Of a DNA stretch of 64,000 bases, positions 37,701-47,017 are shown in pieces (the first letter of the stretch is position 1; the number at the start of each line of letters is the position of its first letter). The position numbers and the translations under genes are program-made. Source of the stretch: Novipirellula aureliae (lineage in GTDB: Bacteria; Planctomycetota; Planctomycetia; Pirellulales; Pirellulaceae); assembly GCF_007860185.1 (NCBI RefSeq), contig NZ_SJPY01000002.1, positions 316,374 to 380,373 on the forward strand, given 5' to 3'. The notes beneath the pieces are model-generated. The model was not told the origin of the DNA. It did not search any database and saw only the letters and a list, made by a program, of their open reading frames with translations.

Positions 37701-38924
37701 CTCGACGCTAGTGGTTTGCGATGGCATCAGAAAAGCAGCGTGATTCGATTTCGATTTCAAGTGCGAGTTTTCGAACGTACAGAGCGATTGAACCAACGGA
37801 GCTCGGCTCGTATCGCGGGGGGGGTTGGCATCTTTAACCATTTCGGAAAATGGATAGCGTTCGTGATCCAGCCCCAACAGCATGTTCGAAGCGGTTTGCT
37901 GAACCAATTCGCCGAAGCTCCGATCCTCTGATAAATCGGCTCGCATCGGCAACACATTTGAAAAATAGCCAACCGTGTTTTCGAATTGCCGCTCGCTCCG
38001 TCCTGATGATGAAAGTCCAATTAGAAAATTCTCTTGCCGACTGTAGCGTCCGAGCAAAACCTGCACCGCTGCCAACAGAACAGCATTGGTCGTCACGCCA
38101 CACTTTTTGGCGAAACCGCGAATGGTACTTGAAGTTTTCTTTTCAAAACGGATCGCGGTTGAACGAGCTTGGCCGCTGAATTTGCTCGGCCTCGCAAAGT
38201 CCAGTGGCAATTCAAGCGCCGTATCGACACCGGCGGTTTGAGATTGCCAATAGTCTCTCGATCCAATGCATTCGTCAGATTCCAAAAACTCGCTTTGCTT
38301 CCTAGCGAAGTGCGAATAGTTGTTAATCGGTTCGGCGAGCCTAGGTGAGCGACCGACCAAAAGGGAGGGATAGATCTCCTGAAGCTCTTCCAGGATCAAC
38401 ATCAACGACCAAAAATCGGTGACGATGTGGTGTGCTGTGGCGACCACGACCGATTCCATATCGCCAGTATGCCAAACCGATAAACGGAGCAGTGGACCGT
38501 TTTCCAGGTCGAAAGGCCGTCGAACCTCTTCGAGCACGCGGTGGCGAAGTTCCTCATCGCTAGCCCCGATTGCTAGCTCCGTTCGGATTTCCGGAGGCAA
38601 GGATGCATGAACGGTTTGTTCTAGTACCCCATCACGATCTAAGAATGTCGTTCGAAGTGAGTGATGACGTTCAGCCAAACGATTCATCGTCTTCGTAAGC
38701 GTTTCGACATCCAATCGGGATCGAATACGCGAGGGCAAGAACACATTGTAAGCGGTTGAATCTGGATCACGACGATAAGCGTGCCAAAGCCCCTGTTGCT
38801 GAGCCGACATGCAAAACCGGGTCACAGCTTTCGCTTTGTCTCGTAGCAAACGTTTCAGAAGCTCCCGTTTTTCGGATGGCGACAAATCGGCTAACGACAG
38901 AGGTTGTGGAATCGATTCGCTCAC
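34788..38924 (-). CDS. Nonribosomal peptide synthetase, C-A-PCP-TE
   Basis: 1378 residues in four domains. The condensation domain (about 38-470) has catalytic AHHIVTD; the Gly after Asp is Phe in this enzyme. The adenylation domain (about 500-990) has A3 YTSGSTGRPKG, A5 NFYGPTEAAIEAT, A7 LTGDLGR, A8 GRVDDQVKLRGYRIEL and A10 NGKVDR. The carrier domain has GGSSLQAA with the phosphopantetheine Ser at about 1048. The C-terminal thioesterase (about 1140-1378) has nucleophile GWSLGG at about 1195. By-eye pocket residues (D, A, G, S, I, T, F, I, E) match no substrate I can name. It would add one amino acid to the polyketide delivered by the PKS and release the product. The start GTG overlaps the PKS stop (GTGA), so translation is coupled. 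Confidence 0.95.
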   Translation of the reverse strand: MSESIPQPLSLADLSPSEKRELLKRLLRDKAKAVTRFCMSAQQQGLWHAYRRDPDSTAYNVFLPSRIRSRLDVETLTKTMNRLAERHHSLRTTFLDRDGVLEQTVHASLPPEIRTELAIGASDEELRHRVLEEVRRPFDLENGPLLRLSVWHTGDMESVVVATAHHIVTDFWSLMLILEELQEIYPSLLVGRSPRLAEPINNYSHFARKQSEFLESDECIGSRDYWQSQTAGVDTALELPLDFARPSKFSGQARSTAIRFEKKTSSTIRGFAKKCGVTTNAVLLAAVQVLLGRYSRQENFLIGLSSSGRSERQFENTVGYFSNVLPMRADLSEDRSFGELVQQTASNMLLGLDHERYPFSEMVKDANPPRDTSRAPLVQSLCTFENSHLKSKSNHAAFLMPSQTTSVEMGGLQQQPFPISHPTCHYDIEFVFDTAAERIGGMVCYCTDLFRDDSMRRLRDNFQRLTLTLLQQSENRVSSIAWPIQKAQPVVPVDAPVDLPSDRATLGFLLEAGSDTANLLGGPTDCQYSPRHFRRLCNRLTAKLLSLGVQANQHVAVVMASGPLFAIALRAVVQSGAAIVPLDADHPSLEISSWLADTQPVVVITDRPLDLDGTSNVDESNFETIDIRSVLSESEHAPAVPDISNAPNDLAYVIYTSGSTGRPKGVMIEHAAIANTLSWRRQNVPLTSKDRVISLLSHQFDAGLGILLTALHQGATIIWPRRSSPSVPDLDDIIDTLVDQRITVLAANPSFLRVIVSHPRFSRVQTLKQIWTGGEPMPTDLPRLLREISNPSLWNFYGPTEAAIEATAYQTPLNHDPRKPVPIGTPISGSEIVILDDPFNPVPDGVVGQIAICGKGLARGYLNQPSETAKVFRSLDSLNAGRAYLTGDLGRVNADGLIEFLGRVDDQVKLRGYRIELAEIENHLRNDPAVADAAVCVVGEHDRAVLAAFIVISQQADSEPVNIDRLLTDLPRFKRPAQVNSLDQLPRNANGKVDRKSLVKMAERSWESHAESNDSGLPIDSLESLMVDRWKEILERDDVRVDEDFFDAGGSSLQAAILASKLSDDLGVRVPVALLFDQTDIRGLALRLRELHRGLGADRSTLRSPSGSSDRASLIMAWQPLGDRPPIFMVHPPGGIVVCYRDLSKQLPVDQPFYAIRSRGLHGDEKLPETVETMAAEYVEAIEQIDAHGALIVGGWSLGGLIAVEVAKQLQAKGRHVIRLILLDTSIPAGSTDLIAPADEQNVGREYGIDLSLEQLGQLSPAEQLPFLWEHAKKLGVLDENVPEEIVQKTLSDMQRLFHHHVQLANHYRLAPLTIPIDFYRPLDIPVETVGPLDRGWSKLATHVDVIKVPGHHHSMLSQPHVAELAKQLVQSKWAVVR

Positions 38925-41900
38925 GACGTCGTTTCCGGGGGCATATATTGAGAGGCCAATTCCGCCAACAAACGGTCGACTTGGCCGTCATCCATTTGAT
39001 CGACCGTCTCATGAATTTGTTGAGTGGCACCGGTGACATTTGTTTCGTCGCTTGAGGCCGAATCCACAACCGTCGATGGAACCGGGGACGGCATCCCAAT
39101 GAACTCGATCGTTTTCGCAGCAATCAACTGAATCGATGCACCACGCATCAATTCAGACAACGGCATGGAAATTTGAAATTGACTTTCAATCCAATTACGT
39201 AGTTCGACCGCCATCAACGAGTCGAGCCCCAGTTCCAACAAGCTCCGACCGCGATCGATTTGCTCCGCCCTAAGGCCAAGCAGCACTTTCAACTTGCTTG
39301 TCAGCATTTCTTCGATCTGATCATGCTGTTCCGATGAATCGACAAGAAGCAATTGCTCAAGACTGAATACTTGACTTGAATCCGCCCCATCGTTTCGGAT
39401 CAGGTGGACGAAGCGGGGTGAGACATTTTGCGTCAATCCCAACCCTCGCCATAAAGACCAATCCATTCTAAGCACGCTCGCCTGTATCGCGTCGGTAGAC
39501 AACAAACTTTCAAGGCACTGCGTCGCTTCCCTAACGCTAAAGCTAAGCACCCCCTGCCTTTCAAGCCGAGCCCCTAGTTCTTTCCGCTGAGCGAGGTAGC
39601 CGACTTCGCCGAGATGCCCCCAATTCACTACAAGGGCGGGCAAACCTTTGGATCGGCGGAGGTAAGCAAGCCCATCGAGTGCCGCGTTGGCCGCTGCGTA
39701 GTTGGCTTGTCCAGCATGTCCAAAAATGCTTGACAACGACGAGAACAAAACGAACTGATCGAGCGTCTCGGGGACGATTGTTTTATCGAGCGATGCGCGA
39801 TGTAGATTCCAACCGCCCACGACTTTCGGATTCAATACTCGATACAATGTCGGCGAATCCAAATCCTCAAGCAAGCGATCCTCCAGAACCATTGCCGTAT
39901 GATAGATTCCACCGAGCGGAGGAAGTACGTTGTGGATGTGCCTCAGTGTATCCGCCACCTGCTCATACACCGTAACATCGGTCCGCCGCAGCGTAACGGT
40001 CGTACCAAGCGATTCGATCTGGTCGATCGTTTGACGCTGTTGAGCATTCGGACTTGTGCTCCGTCCACTTAGTACCAAATGCCCCGCACCACAGCGAGCC
40101 ATCCAAAGGGCGATTTCCAGCCCGAAACCACCAAGTCCACCAGCGATCCAATAGGTTTTCTCTTTCGAAAACAGCTCGCTTTGACCCATCGACAAACGAT
40201 CGCTTGCATTCGGATAAATTTCAGAAGGTGATGTGGGATAGCTTACCGAAACCTTACCAATATGTTTTGCCTGCTGCATGTAACGAAACGCCTCCTTCAC
40301 ATGATCCGCATCAAAAGATCGGAGCGGCAGCGGTTCGAGTTCGCCCGTTTCGAAGCGTGTCGAAAGCCGCCTCAATTCCGTCCCCATCGATTTCGGGGCA
40401 GTCGTGAATAGCTGATCCAAATCGATAGCAAAGAAGGCAAGGTTATTCTTAAAGGGCGCCAAGTCGAGCGACTGATCGCCGTAGATATCACGCTTACCAA
40501 TCTCCAAAAACCTGCCGCCCGGTTTCAATAGCGTCAAGCCTTTTCGAATCGCCTCGCCCGGCAGCGAATTCAAGATCGCATCGACCCCTTCGCCAGAGGT
40601 TTGCTTGCGAACGTTGTCGGCAAACTCTAGACTTCTTGAATCGCCGATCGACTCGACACCCAAAGCACGCACGAAATCGCGTTTTTCGTCGCTGCCGGCA
40701 GTCGCATGAATCTGCAATCCGATTTGCTTGGCCAACTGAATGGCTGCCAAACCGACGCCTCCGCTTGCGGAATGGATCAGAATCGATTCACCAGACCGCA
40801 ATCGAGCACAATGGTTGAGGGCATAGTCCGCAGTCAAAAACGCGATCGGAATCGTGGCCGCTTGATCGGCGGTTAACGTACTAGGTTTGCGAGCAATCAG
40901 TGCTTCGTTAATGACCGCATGTGTTCCAAACGACCCTTTTGCGATCGCGATCACCTGGTCCCCCACCTCCCATTGCCTAACAGCATCTCCGATGCTAACG
41001 ACTGTACCGCAACATTCGGCTCCCAGCATAACGGGCCCATCAGGCAACCCGGGATAGAGATCGAGTGCCTTCATCACATCGCTAAAATTCAAACCTGTCG
41101 CATCGATTTCAATCCGTACCTCATCGGGCGCAAGCGGAGCAGTATGCAGCGTTTCGTATCGCAAATCTCCGATACCGCTGGTGCGCCCCATCGCAAGCCG
41201 ACAAGACTGTGAACGATGTTGCCCCACTTGTCTACCTCGTCGAGGCAAGGGGACCGAATAATTCGGCACGAAACGGCGAACATGCCGAACGCCATCCCGA
41301 TAGAGAATTTCATCTTCGGAATCGTCTAGCGAGAGTTCTTCGAGCAGCGACGCCAACTGCTCTGACACACTGCTTCGAGGTAGATCAACAAGACGAGTAC
41401 GTAGCAGCGAACACTCGCTAATCAATACTCGCCCCATTCCGATCAGTGGCGTTTGGCAATAGGTGATCGTGTCCGGTTCTTCGTCACTTGACTGAGCCTC
41501 CGTCGTCACAATCATGAAACGAGGAATCATCGTGTTGGCGTTGGAATCGCATGAAGCCTCTTCGCGTTTCCGCTGCCACGCTTGAATAAATGCCAAGGGT
41601 GCTTCACAAGTCGTTGCCAGACTCTCAATGACATCGTGTTCGGATTCAATCGATTCATCGACATCCAATCCCCAAGCAAAAGCAACGTCGGTGATGGTGT
41701 CGATTGGAATCGCTGCGAGCAAACGATCCCATTGGGGACCTGCCTCCGCATTCACCTCATACCGTTTATTTCGGTTAATCGCAAACGATTCACCCTGCCG
41801 AACCTGATACACTTCTTCGCCATCGAGATGTTGGATAAGACTTTGTGACAACTCATGCTGGGCCCCAAAGATCAACCATCGCCGCTCCTTCGGAATCTCC

Positions 41901-44900
41901 GATTCGCTTTCTGTCGAAACGCTTGGCTCCCATCGATAACGGTACAACAAGTCCGCCAACCGCTCCGACACCGCTTTCGAATTTGCGACACGACTTTCGA
42001 AGCCTTCGATGACGGCAACGACATTCCCTGCTTTGTCCCAAAGGGTCAGATCGGCGAGCATGCGGTAGGCATCCTTGAACCGAATCTGGGTGTAGACCTG
42101 CAAATCCGTGCATCCGCGTCCACTCGCATTGCAGCGGATCGTCGCGATACGGTGCGGCAAGTACAGGCCGCCCACCTTGTAATCAAACAATTCATCGGCC
42201 ACGATCATCGAGTGGAAACAGGCATCTAGCAATGCAGGATGCAGGATGTACTGGCTCGCCTCGTCATGCAAAGACTCGGGAAGTCGAACGTGGACGATTG
42301 CTTCACCTTTTCGGCGGACCCCATCGACAACGCCTTGAAAACTCTTTCCATAATTCAACCCGAGTTTTTCACAGTAGTCATAACAGCGACGGGCTGATAC
42401 CGTTTCAATCATTCCTGCTCGAACGGTTGCCTCGTCGAACGAGTCAAGAATCGCTGAATCGTCACCGCTAAGCGAAATGGTTGCCAAGCGATGCCATTGG
42501 TCCGAATCAGGTTCTTTGAATCGCAGCTCCATTCGATTTCGATCACCGCGATAAGTTGTCGATAAATTGACAGCACGATCGTTATCGAGGACCAAGGGTT
42601 GGTGAATCGAGAGATCGTCCAGCCGAATCGATTCGGTTCCTTCGTCAGCGACCGAGGCCGAAACCGCTAGTGCGGTTTCGATAATCGCAGCAGCCGGAAA
42701 GAGGCAATGATGACGGACTTGATGATCGGCCAGATAAGGATGCGTTTTCGTCGACAACTGGCACCGCCATGCGGGATCAGGATTTCCCAAGCGGGTGTCG
42801 AGCAGTGGATGAAAGTCAGGTTGCAATCGAGTACGTCGCGATTGATCCGATTCTGCCCACAACCGTTCGCGTTCAATCGGGTAGTGAGGCAACCGTAGTC
42901 GCTGCTTTGGCCGATCGGCAATGACCGACCAATCGATCGGCGCATCAACTTGATAAAGTTTTGTGAACGCTTCTCGAAATGCTGTCACGTCGTCGACATC
43001 ACGATGCATCGACGAAACGGTATGAATCGACTTTCCAACCTTGGCAAAGCATTCATTGATCGAGTAGGACAAGACAGGATGTGGACCGAGTTCGATGGCA
43101 ATCGCGAATCCCTGTTCAGCAGCAGACTGCATCGCCGGTGCGAACAAGACACCCTGTCGAACATTGTCCCACCAATAGTTGGCATCGGTCGTCGAACTTG
43201 AATTGCCGTCGATTGGGCCACCCATGATTGGGGCACCCGTGATTGGGGCACCCGTTACCGTTGAGATCATCATCGTATGCGGAGCGTGCGGTGTGATGCC
43301 GGCGAGCGAGCGTTTGAGTTCGGCTTCGACAGGATCCATTTGAGGACTATGAAATGCATACTCGACAGCCAAGTGACGACAGAAAACACCTCGTGATAGT
43401 AGACGATCCGCGATTTGGTGAACGGCATCCGTATCGCCCGAGATCGTGACACTTTCGGGACCATTGACGGCAGCAAGCGACAGCAGATTTTCTCGCCCCG
43501 CAATCATTTCACGAGCTTCGTCCGCTGTTATTCCGGCAGCGATCATCGCGCCGTGCGAGCTTGCCAAATCCATCGTTCGTCCGCGATGGACGGCGACCGT
43601 ACAAGCGTCCTCCAACGACAAAGCGCCCGACAAATAGGCTGCGGCAATCTCACCGACACTGTGCCCGACAATCGCTGACGGGCGAATACCGAACTCAGCC
43701 CATTGTGCTGCTAAAGCGACCTGAATCGCAAACAATGCAGGCTGAGCGATCGAGGTTTCCTGGAACCGGGATTCCGATTCGCTCCGATGCATCTCCTTGA
43801 CTAACGACCACTCGACATGGCGAGCAATTTCTCGATCACATCGATCGATGGTTTCTTTGAAACTGGAATTCGCTACATACAAACGGCGTCCCATCTGGCA
43901 ATACTGAGCCCCCTGCCCGCAGCAGACAAACAGAACCCCCGTTTCTCGCTGCGATTTGGAAACCGCTTGATCTTTGGAAGTCTGTTCCGATTGGAGCTTG
44001 CGTAAACCGGTTGCAAATTCGTCACGGTCATGGCCGAACACGACCGCTCGAGCACGCAGATGACTACGTTGATGGCTGGCCGCGCCGACGACATCTTGTG
44101 GACGAAGCGCAGAGCGAACCGTGTCCTCCTCGAGCCAATCGGCCCACTGGTTGGCGACAACCGGTAGACGTTCGGGTGAATGGGCCGACACAGGCAAAGG
44201 GAGACCGACTTGATGGTATCGGTGGCATCCTGCCGCCGGACTTGGATCGGATGATTGGCAAAGTGGCGGCAGGATGCCACCATTACGAGAGACGTCTTCG
44301 ACCACAACGTGTGCGTTGGCCCCGCCGTAACCGAAGCCATTGATGCCCGCGATGCGGCGACCGGAGATCGTATCCCAAGGCGTTGTTTCAAGTGGCAACT
44401 GCAGATGGTTTTCGGCAAATTGGATTGCTGGATTGAGGGATTTGAAATGGAGATGTTTGGGAATCGTTCGATGCCGCATCGCCAACGCGACCTTCAACAC
44501 GCTGGCGATCCCCGCTCCCGCTTCGAGGTGCCCAATGTTCGTTTTGACACTGCCGAGATAGCAGGGACTTGACCGCTGCGATCCCTGAAGCGTTGCATTT
44601 CCAATCACATTTCCAATCGCGGCAGCTTCAATCGGGTCTCCGACCGGGGTTCCGGTGCCGTGAGCTTCGACGTAACTCACCAAGGTGGGGTCGATCTGAG
44701 CAGCGCGGTAAGCCGCCCGCATCAGATCTTGCTGAGCATTTTGGCTGGGCACCGTCATCCCGTCGGAATGGCCATCTTGATTGATAGCCGTGGAACGGAT
44801 AACACAATAGATATCGTCCCCATCGCGAACCGCATCCCGATAGCGTTTGAGGGCGACGATGCCAGCCCCTTCGCTGCGGACGTAACCGTCCGCTCGTGCG

Positions 44901-45601
44901 TCAAACGTCTTGCAGCAACCATCGGGTGACAAGACACCGAGCTGACTAAACGCCACGAAAAAGTCAGGTAGTAACAGTGCATTGACTCCACCCGCCAACG
45001 CCATATTCGCGTTCCCCGATCGCAGGCTTTCGCACGCCATATGGAGAGCAACGAGCGAGGAGGAGCAAGCGGTGTCAACGGCTACACTGGCACCGCGCAG
45101 ATCAAAACAGTAGCTGATTCGATTCGCCGCAATGCTGCTCGAACCACCGGTATTGCTATAAGCTCCCAAGACGCTGCGATCTTCAAAACTAAGCGATGCA
45201 ACGGAGTAATCAATACTACTAATGCCGACAAAGACCGACACCGGTTGGCCAGCGACCGTTTCGACGGGAACGCCGGCATCCTCGAACGCTTGCCAGCTTG
45301 CTTCGAGCAGCATGCGTTGCTGAGGATCCATCGCGGCGGCTTCTCGTGGCGAAATGCCGAACAACGGAGGATCAAAACCGTCAACCGCGTCGACATAGCC
45401 TCCCCAGCGGCTGTTGGTCTTGCCCGGCTTCACCTTTCCCGCCGAGTAAAACTTGTCCACGTTCCAGCGGTCGGCTGGCGTTTCGGAGATGACACAACGC
45501 CCATCGCGGAGCAGTCGCCAGAATTGTTCGGGCGTATTTGCACCCCCTGGGAAACGACATCCGAGTCCGATGATGGCAATCGAATCGGGTTGCTTATTCA
45601 T
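38921..45601 (-). CDS. Highly reducing type I polyketide synthase, KS-AT-DH-psiKR-ER-KR-ACP
   Basis: 2226 residues. KS (about 6-430): active DTACSSS, His in EAHGTGTP and NIGHLEAG. AT (about 555-870): GHSVGE and YAFHS, which favours malonyl-CoA. DH (about 930-1200): DHQVRHHCLFP, where the usual Gly of HxxxGxxxxP is His; partner Asp in HPALLDACF. A structural half-KR lies at about 1240-1470. ER (about 1477-1795): HSASGGVG for NADPH. KR (about 1815-2000): GGLGGFG, catalytic FSSLSS and NYAAAN, with LED at the LDD position (B-type-like). ACP: LGLDSLMAVEL at about 2126. All reductive activities are present, so a saturated chain is expected; whether it acts once or iteratively is unknown. The ATG at 45601 (MNKQPDSIAIIGLG) is preferred over a TTG at 45634. 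It lies in an operon with the permease upstream and the NRPS downstream. Confidence 0.95.
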   Translation of the reverse strand: MNKQPDSIAIIGLGCRFPGGANTPEQFWRLLRDGRCVISETPADRWNVDKFYSAGKVKPGKTNSRWGGYVDAVDGFDPPLFGISPREAAAMDPQQRMLLEASWQAFEDAGVPVETVAGQPVSVFVGISSIDYSVASLSFEDRSVLGAYSNTGGSSSIAANRISYCFDLRGASVAVDTACSSSLVALHMACESLRSGNANMALAGGVNALLLPDFFVAFSQLGVLSPDGCCKTFDARADGYVRSEGAGIVALKRYRDAVRDGDDIYCVIRSTAINQDGHSDGMTVPSQNAQQDLMRAAYRAAQIDPTLVSYVEAHGTGTPVGDPIEAAAIGNVIGNATLQGSQRSSPCYLGSVKTNIGHLEAGAGIASVLKVALAMRHRTIPKHLHFKSLNPAIQFAENHLQLPLETTPWDTISGRRIAGINGFGYGGANAHVVVEDVSRNGGILPPLCQSSDPSPAAGCHRYHQVGLPLPVSAHSPERLPVVANQWADWLEEDTVRSALRPQDVVGAASHQRSHLRARAVVFGHDRDEFATGLRKLQSEQTSKDQAVSKSQRETGVLFVCCGQGAQYCQMGRRLYVANSSFKETIDRCDREIARHVEWSLVKEMHRSESESRFQETSIAQPALFAIQVALAAQWAEFGIRPSAIVGHSVGEIAAAYLSGALSLEDACTVAVHRGRTMDLASSHGAMIAAGITADEAREMIAGRENLLSLAAVNGPESVTISGDTDAVHQIADRLLSRGVFCRHLAVEYAFHSPQMDPVEAELKRSLAGITPHAPHTMMISTVTGAPITGAPIMGGPIDGNSSSTTDANYWWDNVRQGVLFAPAMQSAAEQGFAIAIELGPHPVLSYSINECFAKVGKSIHTVSSMHRDVDDVTAFREAFTKLYQVDAPIDWSVIADRPKQRLRLPHYPIERERLWAESDQSRRTRLQPDFHPLLDTRLGNPDPAWRCQLSTKTHPYLADHQVRHHCLFPAAAIIETALAVSASVADEGTESIRLDDLSIHQPLVLDNDRAVNLSTTYRGDRNRMELRFKEPDSDQWHRLATISLSGDDSAILDSFDEATVRAGMIETVSARRCYDYCEKLGLNYGKSFQGVVDGVRRKGEAIVHVRLPESLHDEASQYILHPALLDACFHSMIVADELFDYKVGGLYLPHRIATIRCNASGRGCTDLQVYTQIRFKDAYRMLADLTLWDKAGNVVAVIEGFESRVANSKAVSERLADLLYRYRWEPSVSTESESEIPKERRWLIFGAQHELSQSLIQHLDGEEVYQVRQGESFAINRNKRYEVNAEAGPQWDRLLAAIPIDTITDVAFAWGLDVDESIESEHDVIESLATTCEAPLAFIQAWQRKREEASCDSNANTMIPRFMIVTTEAQSSDEEPDTITYCQTPLIGMGRVLISECSLLRTRLVDLPRSSVSEQLASLLEELSLDDSEDEILYRDGVRHVRRFVPNYSVPLPRRGRQVGQHRSQSCRLAMGRTSGIGDLRYETLHTAPLAPDEVRIEIDATGLNFSDVMKALDLYPGLPDGPVMLGAECCGTVVSIGDAVRQWEVGDQVIAIAKGSFGTHAVINEALIARKPSTLTADQAATIPIAFLTADYALNHCARLRSGESILIHSASGGVGLAAIQLAKQIGLQIHATAGSDEKRDFVRALGVESIGDSRSLEFADNVRKQTSGEGVDAILNSLPGEAIRKGLTLLKPGGRFLEIGKRDIYGDQSLDLAPFKNNLAFFAIDLDQLFTTAPKSMGTELRRLSTRFETGELEPLPLRSFDADHVKEAFRYMQQAKHIGKVSVSYPTSPSEIYPNASDRLSMGQSELFSKEKTYWIAGGLGGFGLEIALWMARCGAGHLVLSGRSTSPNAQQRQTIDQIESLGTTVTLRRTDVTVYEQVADTLRHIHNVLPPLGGIYHTAMVLEDRLLEDLDSPTLYRVLNPKVVGGWNLHRASLDKTIVPETLDQFVLFSSLSSIFGHAGQANYAAANAALDGLAYLRRSKGLPALVVNWGHLGEVGYLAQRKELGARLERQGVLSFSVREATQCLESLLSTDAIQASVLRMDWSLWRGLGLTQNVSPRFVHLIRNDGADSSQVFSLEQLLLVDSSEQHDQIEEMLTSKLKVLLGLRAEQIDRGRSLLELGLDSLMAVELRNWIESQFQISMPLSELMRGASIQLIAAKTIEFIGMPSPVPSTVVDSASSDETNVTGATQQIHETVDQMDDGQVDRLLAELASQYMPPETTS
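44221..44281. repeat. 17-bp perfect inverted repeat inside the PKS KS-AT linker
   Basis: GGTGGCATCCTGCCGCC (44221-44237) is repeated as its exact complement at 44265-44281, with a 27-nt loop. It is translated into the linker between KS and AT (NGGILPPL...PAAGCHRYH), a part of the protein that tolerates insertion. It looks like a small palindromic element caught in a coding region, or a stable mRNA hairpin. Confidence 0.85.
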
Positions 45602-45696
45602 AGAATGATTCGTAAAGGTGGCTATGACGTTCAAAAAGACTACTCTGAGTATCTTAGGGTAGTTTTCAAGATCGATCGTTCAATCGTCCCCTCCGC

Positions 45697-46944
45697 TTAT
45701 CGCTCACGAAAAGCTTGAGCCGGTAGCAATTGTGCGGCCCGCCATGCTGGCAAGATCGCTCCAAACAAGCCAATCCCTACACCCATCATCATTCCTTCCA
45801 TCATGACAATGGGATCAATCACTGAATCCAACATCCCTTGGACTGCCGGCGATTGACTCAAAAGCCAAGTCAACCCAGCAGCTGCCGCGCATCCCAACAA
45901 ACTAGCGAGGATTGCCAACAAGCACGATTCGCCCAAAATCATCGCGACCACCCGGCGGCGCGACCATCCAATCGCGCGAAGAATCCCGATCTCGGCCGTC
46001 CGTTCCATCACACTGGTCATCATCGTATTGAGCGTCCCAATGGCCCCGATCATGATGGCGATCACAGACGTCATCCACGCCATCGCCGACGCGATTTGCA
46101 TCCGTGTATCGGTGGCCACAAACTCTTCGGTCGCCAGCGGCAATAGTCTGGCATCGACGGCTTTGATCCGCGATATCACCTCATCGACTTGACGAACGTT
46201 CACGCCATCTGCCACTCGAACATTCACGTACGTTACCTGACCCGCTCGTCCCGTTAATTCTTGAAGGAGTGACAACGGCACAAGCATCGATCCATTTTCC
46301 CAAGTGCTACGGCTCGTGAAAACACCTGCGACGAGGTAGGGCTGATCGAACAAGTTGACCGATTGTCCAGCCCTGATCCCCAAACGATCGGCCAGATGAA
46401 CGCCAAGCCACAGCCGATTCTCTAGGTCTTGATTCCCTAGGTCTTGATTCACTAGGTTGCCGTCTTCGAATTGAAAGTTATCCATCATCCAGGAATCGGT
46501 CGGCATCCCCATCGCGGGAATGCCGTAAACGCCTTCGTCTTCAAGTGACACCGTTTCGAGCAACATCGGTGATGCCATTGCGACCCCTTTGACATCGGCA
46601 ATCCGCTCAGCAAGCGATTGGTCAATCGAGCTGCTAAGCCGATCGGCGGAACCTTGCCTCGAAACGACAATATCGACGCCATGACTATCGTAAACGTCGG
46701 CGAAAGAGTTTTTGAAATTGCTGGCAATACCAAGTAAGGCAACGACAGCGGCAATCGCGCTCGCCAAAGCCACAAGCGTCAGGGTAGTGCGAAGCGGTCG
46801 CCTACGGAGGTTCTTCCAAATCAAAGAGGAGAAATGCACGATCTTCGGACGCTCGAGAAAGAAACTTGAATCAAATCGGAAAAGTTGCAGTCGTTTCGAC
46901 GTTGATAGTCTAACCGATTGAGCCACCTGTGATGAGTCGATCAC
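45697..46944 (-). CDS. MacB/FtsX-type ABC transporter permease
   Basis: The 415-residue frame starts at a GTG (46944); a GTG at 46839 (VHFSSLIWKNLRRRP) would give a more typical family N-terminus. The order is helix 1 (TLTLVALASAIAAVVALLGI), a periplasmic MacB-type domain of about 200 residues, then three helices (VIAIMIGAIGTLNTMM; LAILASLLGCAAAAGLTWLL; MMMGVGIGLFGAILPAWRAA) with the FtsX motif TAEIGILRAIGWSRR. It is the first gene of the permease-PKS-NRPS operon, 95 bp ahead of the PKS start. Its ATPase partner is probably the gene at 33974-34705. A short 15-bp tandem duplication (CTAGGTCTTGATTCC/A, about 46423-46452) encodes NQDLGNQDL in the periplasmic domain. Confidence 0.9.
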   Translation of the reverse strand: MIDSSQVAQSVRLSTSKRLQLFRFDSSFFLERPKIVHFSSLIWKNLRRRPLRTTLTLVALASAIAAVVALLGIASNFKNSFADVYDSHGVDIVVSRQGSADRLSSSIDQSLAERIADVKGVAMASPMLLETVSLEDEGVYGIPAMGMPTDSWMMDNFQFEDGNLVNQDLGNQDLENRLWLGVHLADRLGIRAGQSVNLFDQPYLVAGVFTSRSTWENGSMLVPLSLLQELTGRAGQVTYVNVRVADGVNVRQVDEVISRIKAVDARLLPLATEEFVATDTRMQIASAMAWMTSVIAIMIGAIGTLNTMMTSVMERTAEIGILRAIGWSRRRVVAMILGESCLLAILASLLGCAAAAGLTWLLSQSPAVQGMLDSVIDPIVMMEGMMMGVGIGLFGAILPAWRAAQLLPAQAFRER

Positions 46945-47017
46945 ATCATGGGTGCCCCAATGTTGTCTCCATTGTCACATTCGTTTTCCGATTCCTCCGG
47001 TTGATTCGAACAATCGC

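Noticed and set aside
34788-38924. Naming the amino acid activated by the NRPS
   Set aside because: The pocket residues read by eye do not match any specificity code I can recall with confidence.
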